Assembly: GCF_013155125.1 (NCBI RefSeq)
Contig: NZ_CP053564.1
Location: forward strand, 6,331,501 to 6,395,500
DNA from: Pseudonocardia broussonetiae
GTDB lineage: Bacteria; Actinomycetota; Actinomycetes; Mycobacteriales; Pseudonocardiaceae
DNA: 64,000 bases
Reading direction: 5' to 3'
The stretch's first letter is position 1; each line of letters begins with the position of its first letter. The notes beneath the pieces were generated by a model, which saw only the letters and a program-made list of their open reading frames with translations, did not search any database and was not told the DNA's origin. Positions 8,314-17,531 of this stretch are shown here, piece by piece. A program made the translations under genes and the position numbers.

Positions 8314-9870
8314 GTGACCGAGATGTTCGGGCGGTACCGGTTGGAGTCGCTGCTCGGGCGAGGCGGGATGGGCGAGGTCCATCGGGCGTTCGACACCGAG
8401 GCCGAGCGGATGGTCGCGCTCAAGCGGCTTCCTGCACGCTTGGCGGCCGACGAGGAGTTCGTGGCCCGCTTCCGGTCGGAGTGCGCGTTGGCCTCGAGCC
8501 TGACTCATCCGCACGTGGTTCCCGTGCACCGCTACGGGGAGATCGAGGGCCGTCTGTACCTGGACATGATGCTGATCGACGGGCAGGACCTGGCAGCCGT
8601 CCTCGCCGAGCACGGTCCCCTGCAACCGGCGCGCGCCGTTGCAGTCGTCGAACAGGTTGCCGCCGCGCTCGACGCCGCCCACCGACTCGGACTCGTGCAC
8701 CGCGACGTCAAGCCGAGCAACGTGCTCGTCGCACGGTCCGACGGCGCAGCCTTCGTGGCCGATTTCGGCATCGCCCGCGCGGTGAGCGGCGGTTCGACGT
8801 CCCAGACATCGACCGGCGCCGTGGTCGGGTCATTGGCCTACATGGCTCCAGAGCGGTTCACCAGCGGCCACGGCGACCACCGCGTCGACGTGTACTCCGC
8901 GGGCTGTCTGCTCTACGAGATGCTGACCGGGCGAGCCCCTTTCGCCGGCGAGGGGTTGCCGGCGATGATCCACGCCCACCTCAACTCCCCACCGCCGCGC
9001 CCGTCCGACGTGGTCGGCGTTCCCGTCGCGCTCGACCACGTGGTCGCTCGAGCCCTGGCCAAGGATCCCGACCAGCGGTACACCTCCGCCGGCGGCCTCG
9101 CCGTCGACGCCCGGGCCGCGCTCCGCGGCGATCTGCCGGGGCCCGCGGCGCCGCACCCCAACCCGACCGCCGCCGCCCCGCGACGGCGGGTGCGCCCCTC
9201 GGTGGCCGTACCTCTCGCAGTGGCAGCCGTCCTCGCTGTCCTCGGCCTCGCCACGACCGCCATCCGCACCGGTCCGGCCACCGATGCCTCAGCCGCTCCG
9301 CCGCGATCGGCACCGACGGACTCTGGGGCGACGACGAGTCCTCCCGGCGCAGGCCCCGCCACCCGCCAGGTGGATGCCCCGACCGGTGGTCAGGGCGACG
9401 GCGGCGCGGCAACAGCACCCGGCACCGCGAGCACACGGCCACCCGTCGGGCCGCCACCGCCCGACGCCGGGGTGGTCGTTCCGACGACGATCGTTGCGAC
9501 GGCCTCCAGGTCCGAGGACCGCCCGCCACCCCCACCACCACCGCCTCCGCCTCCGCCACCACAGCCGCCCCGGATCCTGGGGCAGTCGACGGAGGTCCAG
9601 GGCGATCTCGTCTACCTCTCCGTTTCCTACAGCGACGACGACGGTGATGCCGTGGGCTTCGGATTCCGCGGAGTCAACGGGTCAGGCTGGGGACAGGAGA
9701 CCCATTCGTTCGACGCCCCCTCCTACGGGCGCGCCTCCCCGGGGCAGATCTCCTACCCGTTCAACCACGCCTGCACCCAGGCCCCGTCGCGCGAGTCCGA
9801 CATCGAGTTCTGGATCGTCGACAGCGGAGACCGGCGCGACTCCGTCACCGTCCACCTGACCTGCTCCTGA
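8314..9870 (+). CDS. Transmembrane Ser/Thr protein kinase with extracellular domain
   Basis: The 518-residue protein is a PknB-family Hanks kinase. Residues about 7-265 carry LGRGGMGEV (Gly loop), ALKRL (Lys), HRDVKPSN (catalytic loop at 129) and DFGIA (150). A basic Pro-rich stretch leads to one transmembrane helix (about 295-315), a long Thr/Pro/Ala spacer, thirteen consecutive prolines near 405-417, and a C-terminal domain of about 95 residues with four Cys-poor strands and a terminal Cys. That outer domain is not PASTA and I do not recognise it. It lies eight bases upstream of a zinc-ribbon membrane protein. Location on the island suggests a stress or defence sensor. Confidence 0.88.
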   Translation: MTEMFGRYRLESLLGRGGMGEVHRAFDTEAERMVALKRLPARLAADEEFVARFRSECALASSLTHPHVVPVHRYGEIEGRLYLDMMLIDGQDLAAVLAEHGPLQPARAVAVVEQVAAALDAAHRLGLVHRDVKPSNVLVARSDGAAFVADFGIARAVSGGSTSQTSTGAVVGSLAYMAPERFTSGHGDHRVDVYSAGCLLYEMLTGRAPFAGEGLPAMIHAHLNSPPPRPSDVVGVPVALDHVVARALAKDPDQRYTSAGGLAVDARAALRGDLPGPAAPHPNPTAAAPRRRVRPSVAVPLAVAAVLAVLGLATTAIRTGPATDASAAPPRSAPTDSGATTSPPGAGPATRQVDAPTGGQGDGGAATAPGTASTRPPVGPPPPDAGVVVPTTIVATASRSEDRPPPPPPPPPPPPPQPPRILGQSTEVQGDLVYLSVSYSDDDGDAVGFGFRGVNGSGWGQETHSFDAPSYGRASPGQISYPFNHACTQAPSRESDIEFWIVDSGDRRDSVTVHLTCS

Positions 9871-9878
9871 GGATCCCC

Positions 9879-10352
9879 ATGACAGACACCGTCTCGCCCA
9901 CCCGGACCGTCTACGTCCGCGACTGCCGCCACTGCAGGACCGAGATGGAACACGGCTACACCAGCACCTGCCCGGACTGCGGTTGGCGCATGGGACTCAA
10001 GCCCGTGGCCGAGAGCCACAACGACGACGGGAACCTGGCCACCCTGTTCGTCGCCGAGCAGCCCGGCCGGTACAGCCGGATCTCGCTGATCACGGCCACC
10101 CTCGCCGCCGTCATCCTCCTGGCGGTCGGAGCACAGGCGAGTGTCGGCCTGACACTCCTGGGAGTCGCCGCGCTCGTCGTCCTCGCGGTCGTCTGGCGCG
10201 AGACGCGGTTCGGACGGGTGATCTACGGTCTGACTCCGGGGATGCGCGCTCTCACGAGGGTCGTCCTCGCCGTCGGCACCGTCCTGGTGTTCTGCACCGT
10301 GATCGGCATCGTCATCGGCTGGAAGGGCGGCGACCGTCTGATGGGCCGCTGA
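9879..10352 (+). CDS. Zinc-ribbon membrane protein of unknown function
   Basis: The 157-residue protein has a Cys4 zinc ribbon (C16, C19, C31, C34) followed by a Gly/Arg linker and three hydrophobic helices (about 68-86, 88-106 and 124-146). It follows the kinase gene by eight bases, so it is probably cotranscribed and may be its membrane partner or substrate. I cannot name a family. Confidence 0.7.
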   Translation: MTDTVSPTRTVYVRDCRHCRTEMEHGYTSTCPDCGWRMGLKPVAESHNDDGNLATLFVAEQPGRYSRISLITATLAAVILLAVGAQASVGLTLLGVAALVVLAVVWRETRFGRVIYGLTPGMRALTRVVLAVGTVLVFCTVIGIVIGWKGGDRLMGR

Positions 10353-10456
10353 GCAGGGCCGACCGCCCGACTTCGCCACAGCGGTGCCGACCACGGAACG
10401 GCCACGAATTGACCACGCTCGCCGATCGATCGACCGGGCGCTCCTGAGCCTGACGA

Positions 10457-10690
10457 TCAGCGCCCGAGAACGCTCGACAGCGTGGCTTGCAGGTTCGCGA
10501 CGTCGGCTCCGGTCGTCACCCGCCAGGCGATGTGGTTGTCCGCCCGCACGAGCAGGGCCCCGTCCTCGGCGAAATCACTGAGCTGCGCCCGGGCGGCCGA
10601 GGGGTCGGAGTACTCGGCGTCGGCACCGATGCGCACGACCGTCACCGAACACCGGCCGAACGAGGCGATGTCACTGCATCGTGTCGACGG
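10457..10690 (-). pseudogene. C-terminal fragment of a PheA/TfdB-type FAD monooxygenase
   Basis: About 70 codons match the thioredoxin-like tail of aromatic FAD hydroxylases (VVRIGADAEY, then GALLVRADNHIAWR, ending in a helix). The rest of the enzyme is absent upstream, where the frame runs into the promoter region of the PHA depolymerase gene. It is a remnant, perhaps from a relative of the intact monooxygenase at 13929-15569, whose tail has the similar LLLRPDLHVAWR. Confidence 0.6.
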
Positions 10691-10751
10691 CGCCGAGGTC
10701 GATTACCGTTTGAATGTGACGCACGCCGCGAACTGATCGGAGCTCGAGCCC

Positions 10752-11986
10752 ATGCTCTACCCCGCCTACGAACTGCATCGGCGACTCACCGAGCCGGCCC
10801 GGATCTCGTCCGCGCTGCTCCACCGCACCCTGTCCGGCCTGCCCGCGCCGCTCGCGGAGCTCCGCGGGACCCGCCGGCTCAAGGCCCTCAGTGAGATACT
10901 CGTGCAGTCGCGGCCCACCCACGTCCGTCCGGACTGGGGGATCGACTCGGTCTCGATCGCGGGCGACGAGGTCGAGGTCTCCGTCCGACCGGTGCTGCGG
11001 ACGCCGTTCGCCACCCTGCTGAACTTCACCACACCGGGGATCAGCGGGCGGACGCCGATGCTGCTCGTGGGCCCGATCTCGGGGCACTTCGCCACGCTGC
11101 TGCGCCCCACGGTCCGCACCCTGCTGGCCGACCACGACGTCTACGTCCTGGACTGGCACAACGCCCGGGACATCCCGGCGGACGAGGGCCGGTTCGGGCT
11201 CGACGAGTACATCGACCACGTGCTGGCCGCCATGCGCCACCTCGGTCCGGACCACCACGCCCTCGCGGTCTGCCAGCCGGCGCCGCTGGTCCTCGCCGCT
11301 GTGGCCGTACTGGCGTCCGCGGACGACCCCGCCCAGCCACGCAGCGTGACGCTGATGGCGGGACCGATCGACACCCGGGTCAACCCGAACAAGATCAATG
11401 AGCTCGCGGACCGCCGTCCCCTGTCCTTCTACGAGCGGTTCCTGGTCTCGCGGGTCCCCCGCCAGTACCCGGGGGCCGGGAGGCGCGTCTACCCGGGACT
11501 GGCCCAGTTGACCGCGTTCATGTCGATGAACATCCGGCGGCACCTGGGCTCGCACGTGGAGCTCTACCGAGCGCTGGTCGCGGGCGACGGGGCGACCGCC
11601 GCGCGGATCCGCGACTTCTACGACGAGTACGGGGCGGTCATGGACGTCCCGGCCGAGTTCTACCTGGAGACGCTGCAGCGCGTCTTCATGGAGCACGACC
11701 TACCGCGCGGCGCGTTCACCTGGCGCGGACAACCGGTCGACCTCTCCGTCATCAGCAGAACCGCGCTGCTCACCGTCGAGGGGGCCGAGGACGACATGTG
11801 CTCGCCCGGGCAGACCGCAGCAGCCCACGACCTGTGCACCGGGATCCCCGCCGGGGACCACCGTCAGCACTTGCAGCCGGGCGTCGGGCACTACGGGTGT
11901 TCGCGGGCTCACGCTGGGAGTCCGAGATCTACCCGGTCATCCGCGACTTCGTCGCGGCCCGGTCTGCCACCCGCACAGCGTCCTAG
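10752..11986 (+). CDS. phaZ: Polyhydroxyalkanoate depolymerase, intracellular type (frameshifted)
   Basis: An alpha/beta-hydrolase-fold protein of the PHB depolymerase family (about 411 residues if repaired) that mobilises stored polyester. Its family blocks include a nucleophile-elbow region (LAVCQPAPL), the MAGPIDTRVNP motif and the C-terminal GHYG. After GHYG the frame shifts by one base: a G appears to be missing from the G-run at 11895-11897, since the next frame reads VFAGSRWESEIYPVIRDF, the expected end, and stops at 11986. As written, the frame instead runs on in phase into the PHA synthase gene. The ATG follows GGAG at about nine bases. Confidence 0.75.
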
Positions 11987-12017
11987 TCGATCGTCCACGC
12001 ATGAGGATGGGAGCCGC

Positions 12018-13766
12018 ATGAGCACAGAGGTCTTCGGCCGCAGCGGCGAGGAGCGGACCACCCCAGCACCGCGGTCGTCGGTGGAGCCCGTTCCGGACGA
12101 CGAAGCCGATGCCCTCGATGTGGTCGAGGGTGGAGAGGCGGTCGGCATCCCGTCGGTCGCCGGGGTCCTGAAAGGGGTCGCCTCGGCGTTCGCGCAGCCC
12201 GGACCCGTCACCCGAGGCGCCGCCCGGCTCGCGCGGGACCTCGTCTCGATCGGGCGCGGCACCGACGACCACACACCCCACCCGAAGGACAAGCGATTCG
12301 CCGACCCGGCCTGGTCGACGAACCCGATCTTCCGTCGGCTCGCCCAGAGCTACCTCGCTCTGGGCGCAGAACTGAACCGTCTGGTCGACGAGTACGAGAA
12401 CGGCTCGGCGGACTGGCACGACGTCGAGCGGGCACGGTTCGCGGTGTCCGCGCTGACCAGCGCGTTGTCGCCGACGAACCAGCTGCCGACGAATCCCGCA
12501 GCGTTGAAGCGGGCCTTCGACACCGCGGGGGCGAGTGTCCTGCGAGGGGCCCGCCAGTTCGCCCACGACGTCCGGCACAACGGCGGACTCCCCACACAGA
12601 CCGACCGCACCGCCTTCACCGTGGGCGAGGATCTGGGTGTCACCCCAGGTGACGTCATCCACCGCGACGAGGTGGCCGAGCTGATCGAGTACCGGCCGAG
12701 CACCGCGACCGTCCACGAGCGGCCCCTGCTGATCATCCCGCCGCCGATCGGCCGCTTCTACTTCCTGGACCTGCGGCCCGGACGCAGCTTCGTGGAGTAC
12801 GCGGTGAGCCGCGGGCTGCGCGTGTTCATGCTCAGCTGGCGCAACCCCACCGCAGAGCAGGCGGACTGGGACATCGACACCTACGCCCGCCGGATCCTGA
12901 GCGCCGTCGACATCGTCAAGGACGTGGCGGGCGTCGAGGACGTCAACAGCCTCGGGTTCTGCGCCGGGGGCATTCTGCAGACCGCCGTCCTGGGCCACCT
13001 CGCCGCGAAGGGCGAGCACGGCATCCACGCCGCGTCCTACGGCGTCACCCTGCTGGACTTCGGCGTACGCGCCCCGATCGGGGCCTTCTCCGCCCCGCAG
13101 GCGCTGGAGATGGCCCGCGCGGACTCGCGGCGCAAGGGGGTCATCACGGCGCAGTCGCTGGCCACCGTGTTCAGCTGGATGCGGCCCGACGACCTTATTT
13201 TCAACTACGTCGTCAACAACTGGCTGATGGGCGAGCGTCCCCCGGTCTTCGACATCCTGGCCTGGAACGCGGACGGGACGAACCTGCCCGCGGCGCTGCA
13301 CTCCCAGTTCCTCGACATCTTCCGATCCAACACCCTCGCGGAGGACCGGCTCGAGGTACTGGGCACGCCGATCGAGCTCGGCGAGATCACGGCCCCGGTG
13401 TTCGTCACGGGCGCGCTGAACGACCACCTCACTCCCTGGACCGGCTGCTACCGGACCACCGAGCTGGTGGGCGGACCGAGCACGTTCGTCCTGAGCAACG
13501 CCGGCCACATCGCCAGCCTGGTCAACCCACCTGGGAACCCGAAGGCGAGCTACTTCATCGGAGGAGACTCTTCTGACGGTCCCGAGCAGTGGCGTGCCAC
13601 CGCGGAGAAGCGCCAGGGCACGTGGTGGGAGGCGTGGGCCGACTGGGTCGTGGGAAGGTCAGGCGACGAACGACCGGCACCCACCTCGGGAGGCGACGCC
13701 CATCATCCGCCGCTGGAGCCGGCGCCGGGCTCCTACGTCGTGGACCGCATCCCCTCCTCGAGGTGA
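12018..13766 (+). CDS. phaC: Class I poly(R)-hydroxyalkanoate synthase
   Basis: The 582-residue protein polymerises (R)-3-hydroxyacyl-CoA into storage polyester granules. The lipase-like box is GFCAGG with the catalytic Cys at 315, the usual place for a class I PhaC of about 590 residues. The N-terminal domain and the C-terminal GHIAS segment with the catalytic His are present, as is the WWEAWADW motif near the end. The ATG has GGGAG five bases upstream. It pairs with the depolymerase upstream as a synthesis/mobilisation couple. Confidence 0.9.
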   Translation: MSTEVFGRSGEERTTPAPRSSVEPVPDDEADALDVVEGGEAVGIPSVAGVLKGVASAFAQPGPVTRGAARLARDLVSIGRGTDDHTPHPKDKRFADPAWSTNPIFRRLAQSYLALGAELNRLVDEYENGSADWHDVERARFAVSALTSALSPTNQLPTNPAALKRAFDTAGASVLRGARQFAHDVRHNGGLPTQTDRTAFTVGEDLGVTPGDVIHRDEVAELIEYRPSTATVHERPLLIIPPPIGRFYFLDLRPGRSFVEYAVSRGLRVFMLSWRNPTAEQADWDIDTYARRILSAVDIVKDVAGVEDVNSLGFCAGGILQTAVLGHLAAKGEHGIHAASYGVTLLDFGVRAPIGAFSAPQALEMARADSRRKGVITAQSLATVFSWMRPDDLIFNYVVNNWLMGERPPVFDILAWNADGTNLPAALHSQFLDIFRSNTLAEDRLEVLGTPIELGEITAPVFVTGALNDHLTPWTGCYRTTELVGGPSTFVLSNAGHIASLVNPPGNPKASYFIGGDSSDGPEQWRATAEKRQGTWWEAWADWVVGRSGDERPAPTSGGDAHHPPLEPAPGSYVVDRIPSSR

Positions 13767-13767
13767 C

Positions 13768-13850
13768 GCCGCTCGACGCCTGGTCGCCGGCGACCACGGC
13801 GTCCAGTACACCTCGATCGACTTCGGCCGCACCCTGCGCACCAGCAGATC
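13768..13850 (+). mobile_element. Remnant of an IS3-type transposase core
   Basis: A short stretch encodes GDHGVQYTSIDFGRTLR, the hallmark DHGxQYTS block of the rve integrase core of IS3/IS481-like transposases, which usually reads SDHGVQYTS. Flanking sequence in all frames is decayed, and no ends or start codon are visible. It records an old insertion between the convergent PHA and catabolic operons. Confidence 0.55.
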
Positions 13851-13918
13851 ACGTCACAGACCGAGGTATCCGGCTGACGGGGGTCGATCACTTCGCGTCA
13901 GTAGGCGAGGTCGGACTG

Positions 13919-13944
13919 CACCGGCCGGTTACGACCGGCCGGTG
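13919..13944 (-). terminator. Terminator hairpin of the meta-cleavage operon
   Basis: A perfect 11-bp stem (CACCGGCCGGT/ACCGGCCGGTG) with loop TACG overlaps the stop codon of the FAD monooxygenase gene. It could also stop transcripts from the convergent side. Confidence 0.6.
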
Positions 13945-15569
13945 ACGAGCGCCGCCAGCTCGGCCGGGTCGGCGGGCGGGGTGTCGCTGCGCCAGGCGAC
14001 GTGCAGGTCCGGGCGGAGCAGCAGCAGGTCGGCGCCGTAGGCCTCGCGCAGGTGCGGCTCGGGCAGGTCGAGGACGTCCAACCGCGCTCCGGTCCCCCGG
14101 ATCCCGGCCTCCAGCTTCTCCGTGTCGGCCGTCGTCCCGGCCAGCCGGAGCAGGGAGTAGCCGTCGCCCAGGAGGTCGTGGACCGAGCGGCCGTCGGCGC
14201 AACACAGGTGCGGCAGCCGGAACCCGGGTTCGCTGCGGGGACGGTAGGTGTAGGCGAAGCCGTCGTCGGACGGGTCGGTGGGCCGGTAGCTGATCACCGG
14301 GGACCCGAGGTAGCGGTAGCCCAGCTCGATGCCGGTCATCTCGTGGCCCTTGCGCTGGTGCACGTCCGCCAGCTCGCGGACCTGCGCCCGGACCCGGGCG
14401 CCCTCCGGCGTGTCCTGCGCGACTTGGTCTGTGGAGGCCGCCCGCCACTGCGCGGTGCCGGTGGCCGCGTACTCCGACGCCTGCACGTTGCGCAGCGCGA
14501 CCTGGCGGCGGTCGTTCTCGTAGGAGTCGAGCAGCCCCGGCCCGCCCCAGCCCTGCAGGGTACCGGCGAGCTTCCACGCGAGGTCGGTCGCGTCGCCGAT
14601 GCCGGTGTTCATGCCGAGCCCGCCCTGCGGGATCACCAGGTGCGCGGAGTCGCCGGCGAGCAGGACCCGGCCGTCGCGGTAGCGGTCGGCGACGAGCAGG
14701 TGCAGCGTCCAGGAGGTGACGGCCAGGACCTCGACCTCCACGGGGGCGCCGATCTTCTCCCGGATCACGGGCACGAAGTCGGTGTCCTCCGGCAGGCCGG
14801 TGTGGAAGGTGAAGTGCCGCTGGTCGCCCTGCACCACCATCGCGGTGCCGATCATCCTGGCGTCGCCGTCGGCGAAGTAGAAGTGCCGGGCCCGCCCCGC
14901 GACCGGGACCCGCTCGATGAGGTCGGGCGAGCGGAAGAACACCTGCCGCAGCGTCGCCAGGCCGCCCTTGCCAGAGAGAGCGATGCCGAGGGCCTTGCGG
15001 ACGGTGCTGGCGCCGCCGTCGCAGCCGACCAGGTACTCCGCCCGCAGCTCCTCCGTGCCGCCGTCGGCGCGGGTCAGCCGGGCGGTCACGCCGTCGGCGT
15101 CCTGCGCGAAGGACGCGACGTCGCAGCCGTAGCGCAGGTCGACCGTCGGCTGCTCCTGCGCGACGTCGCGCAGCAGCGGCTCCAGCGCGTACTGCGAGAC
15201 GAGCTGCTGAGACTCGAGCGGCAGGCTCCCGTCGTGCGTGGCGCGGGCCAGCTCGGCCGCCTCCGCGGGCGACGGGTAGGCCAGGTGCAGGATCGGCTCG
15301 TCGACGACGCGGGTGGTGACGTAGACGTCCATCGGCACGTCGGCGGGCAACCCGACCGCGCGGACCCGGTCGGCGATGCCGAGGCGCCGGAACAGCTCCA
15401 TCGTGCGGGCGTTGCTGCGCTCCATCTTCGGCAGGTCCGCGGGCGCCGCCTTGCGCTCGACGACGGTCACGGGGATGCCGCGGCGGCCGAGGTCGATCGC
15501 CAGGGTCAGCCCGACCGGGCCGGCGCCGACGACGATCACGCGGGGCTGGTGGTGGCCTCGCACGCTCAC
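13929..15569 (-). CDS. FAD-dependent aromatic monooxygenase (PheA/TfdB/MhpA family)
   Basis: The 546-residue single-component flavoprotein hydroxylase has an N-terminal dinucleotide fold (VVGAGPVGL, about 14-22), the DG motif near YLVGCDGG, the GD motif LLAGDSAHLVIPQGGLGMN and a degenerate thioredoxin-like tail (LLLRPDLHVAWR). Members use NADPH and O2 to hydroxylate phenolic rings. The GTG start overlaps the upstream hydrolase stop by four bases (GTGA). As last gene of a three-gene operon with a ring-cleavage dioxygenase and a C-C hydrolase it probably makes or processes a catechol, but the substrate is unknown. Confidence 0.88.
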   Translation of the reverse strand: MSVRGHHQPRVIVVGAGPVGLTLAIDLGRRGIPVTVVERKAAPADLPKMERSNARTMELFRRLGIADRVRAVGLPADVPMDVYVTTRVVDEPILHLAYPSPAEAAELARATHDGSLPLESQQLVSQYALEPLLRDVAQEQPTVDLRYGCDVASFAQDADGVTARLTRADGGTEELRAEYLVGCDGGASTVRKALGIALSGKGGLATLRQVFFRSPDLIERVPVAGRARHFYFADGDARMIGTAMVVQGDQRHFTFHTGLPEDTDFVPVIREKIGAPVEVEVLAVTSWTLHLLVADRYRDGRVLLAGDSAHLVIPQGGLGMNTGIGDATDLAWKLAGTLQGWGGPGLLDSYENDRRQVALRNVQASEYAATGTAQWRAASTDQVAQDTPEGARVRAQVRELADVHQRKGHEMTGIELGYRYLGSPVISYRPTDPSDDGFAYTYRPRSEPGFRLPHLCCADGRSVHDLLGDGYSLLRLAGTTADTEKLEAGIRGTGARLDVLDLPEPHLREAYGADLLLLRPDLHVAWRSDTPPADPAELAALVTGRS

Positions 15570-16387
15570 CGCCGGAGGAACGCGGCGACGAGGTCGGTGA
15601 ACTCCGCGGCCCGCTCGATCTGGGTCCAGTGCCCGCAGCGGGCGAACACGTGGAGGTCGGCGTCGCGCAGGAGGTTGACCATCGTCCAGGACACCTCCGG
15701 CGGCACGACCTTGTCCTCGCGCCCGTGCACCAGCAGCGTCGGGGTGGCGATGGCGCGCACCTGCTCCTCGGTGATGCCGAGGTCGTTGCCGGCGTGGCGG
15801 GGGTCGAAGAACATCGAGCGGTAGGCGTCGAAGGTCTCGACGCTGGCCTCGTACCGGATCCGGACGAGCTCATCGGTGATGATCGACTTGTCGACCGCGA
15901 AGTAGTCGAGCAGCAGCGCCCGCATGTTCTCCGGCGACGGCTCGTACGCCCGCAGCGCCTTGAGGCCGTCGGTGAGCGTCATGCCGACGCCGGGCGAACC
16001 CATGAGGACCATCCGCGCCACGCGGTCGGGGTGCCGCTCGGCCAGCGCGAGGGAGATCCGGCCGCCCAGGGAGTTGCCGACGAGCGAGACGCGCTCGAGC
16101 CCGAGGGCGTCCATGAACCCCACGACGTGGTCGGTCCAGGTGTCGAGCGAGTAGCGCACGTCATCGGGCCGCGCGGTCGCGCCGTAGCCGACGACGTCGG
16201 GGGCGAGTACGCGGTACTCGCGCGACAGGCCCGGGATCGTGTGCTGCCAGTTGGCCCAGGCCGAGACGCCGGGCCCGGAGCCGTGCAGCAGCAGCACGGG
16301 ATCGCCCGCACCGGCCTCGAGGTAGAAGGTGTCGATCCCGGCGACGTCGACGCGGTGGCCCGCGGACAGGTCGGCGAGGGTGGTCAC
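15566..16387 (-). CDS. Alpha/beta hydrolase, meta-cleavage product C-C hydrolase type
   Basis: The 273-residue protein carries the HGSGPGVSAWANW oxyanion-loop signature of MhpC/BphD/HsaD hydrolases that split vinylogous 1,5-diketones formed by extradiol ring cleavage. The triad is Ser106 (GNSLGG), Asp225 and His253. The GTG start overlaps the dioxygenase stop (GTGA). Function and neighbours agree well: the preceding gene encodes the ring-cleavage enzyme that should supply its substrate. Confidence 0.9.
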   Translation of the reverse strand: MTTLADLSAGHRVDVAGIDTFYLEAGAGDPVLLLHGSGPGVSAWANWQHTIPGLSREYRVLAPDVVGYGATARPDDVRYSLDTWTDHVVGFMDALGLERVSLVGNSLGGRISLALAERHPDRVARMVLMGSPGVGMTLTDGLKALRAYEPSPENMRALLLDYFAVDKSIITDELVRIRYEASVETFDAYRSMFFDPRHAGNDLGITEEQVRAIATPTLLVHGREDKVVPPEVSWTMVNLLRDADLHVFARCGHWTQIERAAEFTDLVAAFLRR

Positions 16388-17457
16388 GGGGTCTCCTGGT
16401 GGTAGACGGCGAAGCACTTGTTGGAGTTGAAGACGTCGGTCTCGACCAGCATCGACCAGTCCAGCGCCATGCCCAGCTCGCTCATCGCCCCCATCAGGCA
16501 GAACCAGTTGAGCATCTCGTGCTGGCCGGAATCGACGATCTCGGCGCCGGTGACCGCGCGCCAGGTCTCGGTGTCGCCCGCGACGAAGGCGTCGTAGAGG
16601 CGGCGGTCGGCGGCGGTGTCGGGCCGCAGGTGCCAGTCCTTGTCGACGAGGAACGCGTGCGACCAGCTCGACGACGCCACGAACGCGACGCGGTCGCCGC
16701 TGCCCGCCACCGCACGCGCGACGGCGGCGCCCAGATCGAAGCAGCGGCGCGGACTGGGACCGACGGGGTCGAGCTGCTCGTCGCGGATGTCGGCGAAGCG
16801 GGCGAGACCGCCGCGGCGGGCGATCGCGTGCTGGCCGTAGCAGTTCACCGTGATCGGCACGAGCGGGTAGGGGAACTGCGCGCCGGCGTGGTCGTAGTCG
16901 AGGAACAGCTGGGTGTTGAGGATGGCGTGCGGGAAGTGCGCGCCGGCCCGCTTGCGGTAGGAGTAGGCCATGTCGAAGCCGTCGTTGATCAGCTTATTGG
17001 CCAGCGTCCGCGACCGTCCGGCGTCGCCGTGCAGCGTGATCGAGAAGTCCTCGGGCAGGCCCCACGCGTTGGGGCTGCCGCGCTCGTTCATCACCTCGAA
17101 CGCGGGCACCTCGAGGTCGTCGTAGGCCAGCACGCAGAACGGCGGCACGACCTCCTCGCGGAAGTTCTCGTACTGGTCGTCGCCCCAGACCACGACGTAG
17201 TCGGGGCGGAACTCGTCGAGCTCCTTGCGGCAGCGCGCGAGGTGGTCGACGAGCTCGGCGCGGTGCCGGGTCGCGGCGGAGCGCCCGCCGTCATCACCCC
17301 ACTCCTGCCGCATCCGGTCGGGCCACGTGGCCGGGTCCTTCAGCTCGTCGGGGATGTCGGGGTCGGTGAGCGTCCAGCGCAGCAGGCCCGCCATGTGCTC
17401 GTCGGTGCCCGCCAGCAGCGGGTAGTGGGTCAGCCCGAGCCCGAGGAACTCCGCCAT
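16384..17457 (-). CDS. Class III (LigB-type) extradiol ring-cleavage dioxygenase
   Basis: The 357-residue protein begins with GLGLTHYP, where His11 fits the first iron ligand of LigB/MhpB-type Fe(II) dioxygenases. It also has VVVWGDDQYENF, SITLHGDAG, PHAILNTQLFLDYD and SSSWSHAFL blocks, typical of an actinobacterial branch of this family that lacks a separate alpha subunit. The ATG at 17457 was chosen for AGGA at good spacing; the longer frame upstream would overlap the promoter. It is the first gene of the operon under the operator at 17502-17531. The substrate is unknown, probably a carboxylated catechol. Confidence 0.85.
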   Translation of the reverse strand: MAEFLGLGLTHYPLLAGTDEHMAGLLRWTLTDPDIPDELKDPATWPDRMRQEWGDDGGRSAATRHRAELVDHLARCRKELDEFRPDYVVVWGDDQYENFREEVVPPFCVLAYDDLEVPAFEVMNERGSPNAWGLPEDFSITLHGDAGRSRTLANKLINDGFDMAYSYRKRAGAHFPHAILNTQLFLDYDHAGAQFPYPLVPITVNCYGQHAIARRGGLARFADIRDEQLDPVGPSPRRCFDLGAAVARAVAGSGDRVAFVASSSWSHAFLVDKDWHLRPDTAADRRLYDAFVAGDTETWRAVTGAEIVDSGQHEMLNWFCLMGAMSELGMALDWSMLVETDVFNSNKCFAVYHQETP

Positions 17458-17501
17458 GACCGTCCTCTCCTCCTCCGGCGGCAGCGCCGGGATCGGACTC
17501 C

Positions 17502-17531
17502 ACCGTACGCAAACCTGCACACAGGATTCAA
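17502..17531 (-). promoter_or_regulatory. Promoter and GntR operator, site 1 (meta-cleavage operon)
   Basis: On the minus strand TTGAAT (-35) and TACGGT (-10) are 18 bp apart and enclose the palindrome CCTG-TGTG-CAGG (17514-17525). The site overlaps the last codon and stop of the GntR gene and reads toward the extradiol dioxygenase. The same layout occurs at 18313 and 22098. Confidence 0.75.

Noticed and set aside
6186..9647. Single 1153-codon protein
   Set aside because: After about 7596 the sequence is low-complexity Arg/Pro and covers the TerD and kinase genes out of frame; only the first part is real.
10752..13766. Single 1004-residue depolymerase-synthase fusion protein
   Set aside because: The junction (residues about 383-422) has no sense, the expected depolymerase end is in the next frame, and the synthase has its own start and ribosome site.
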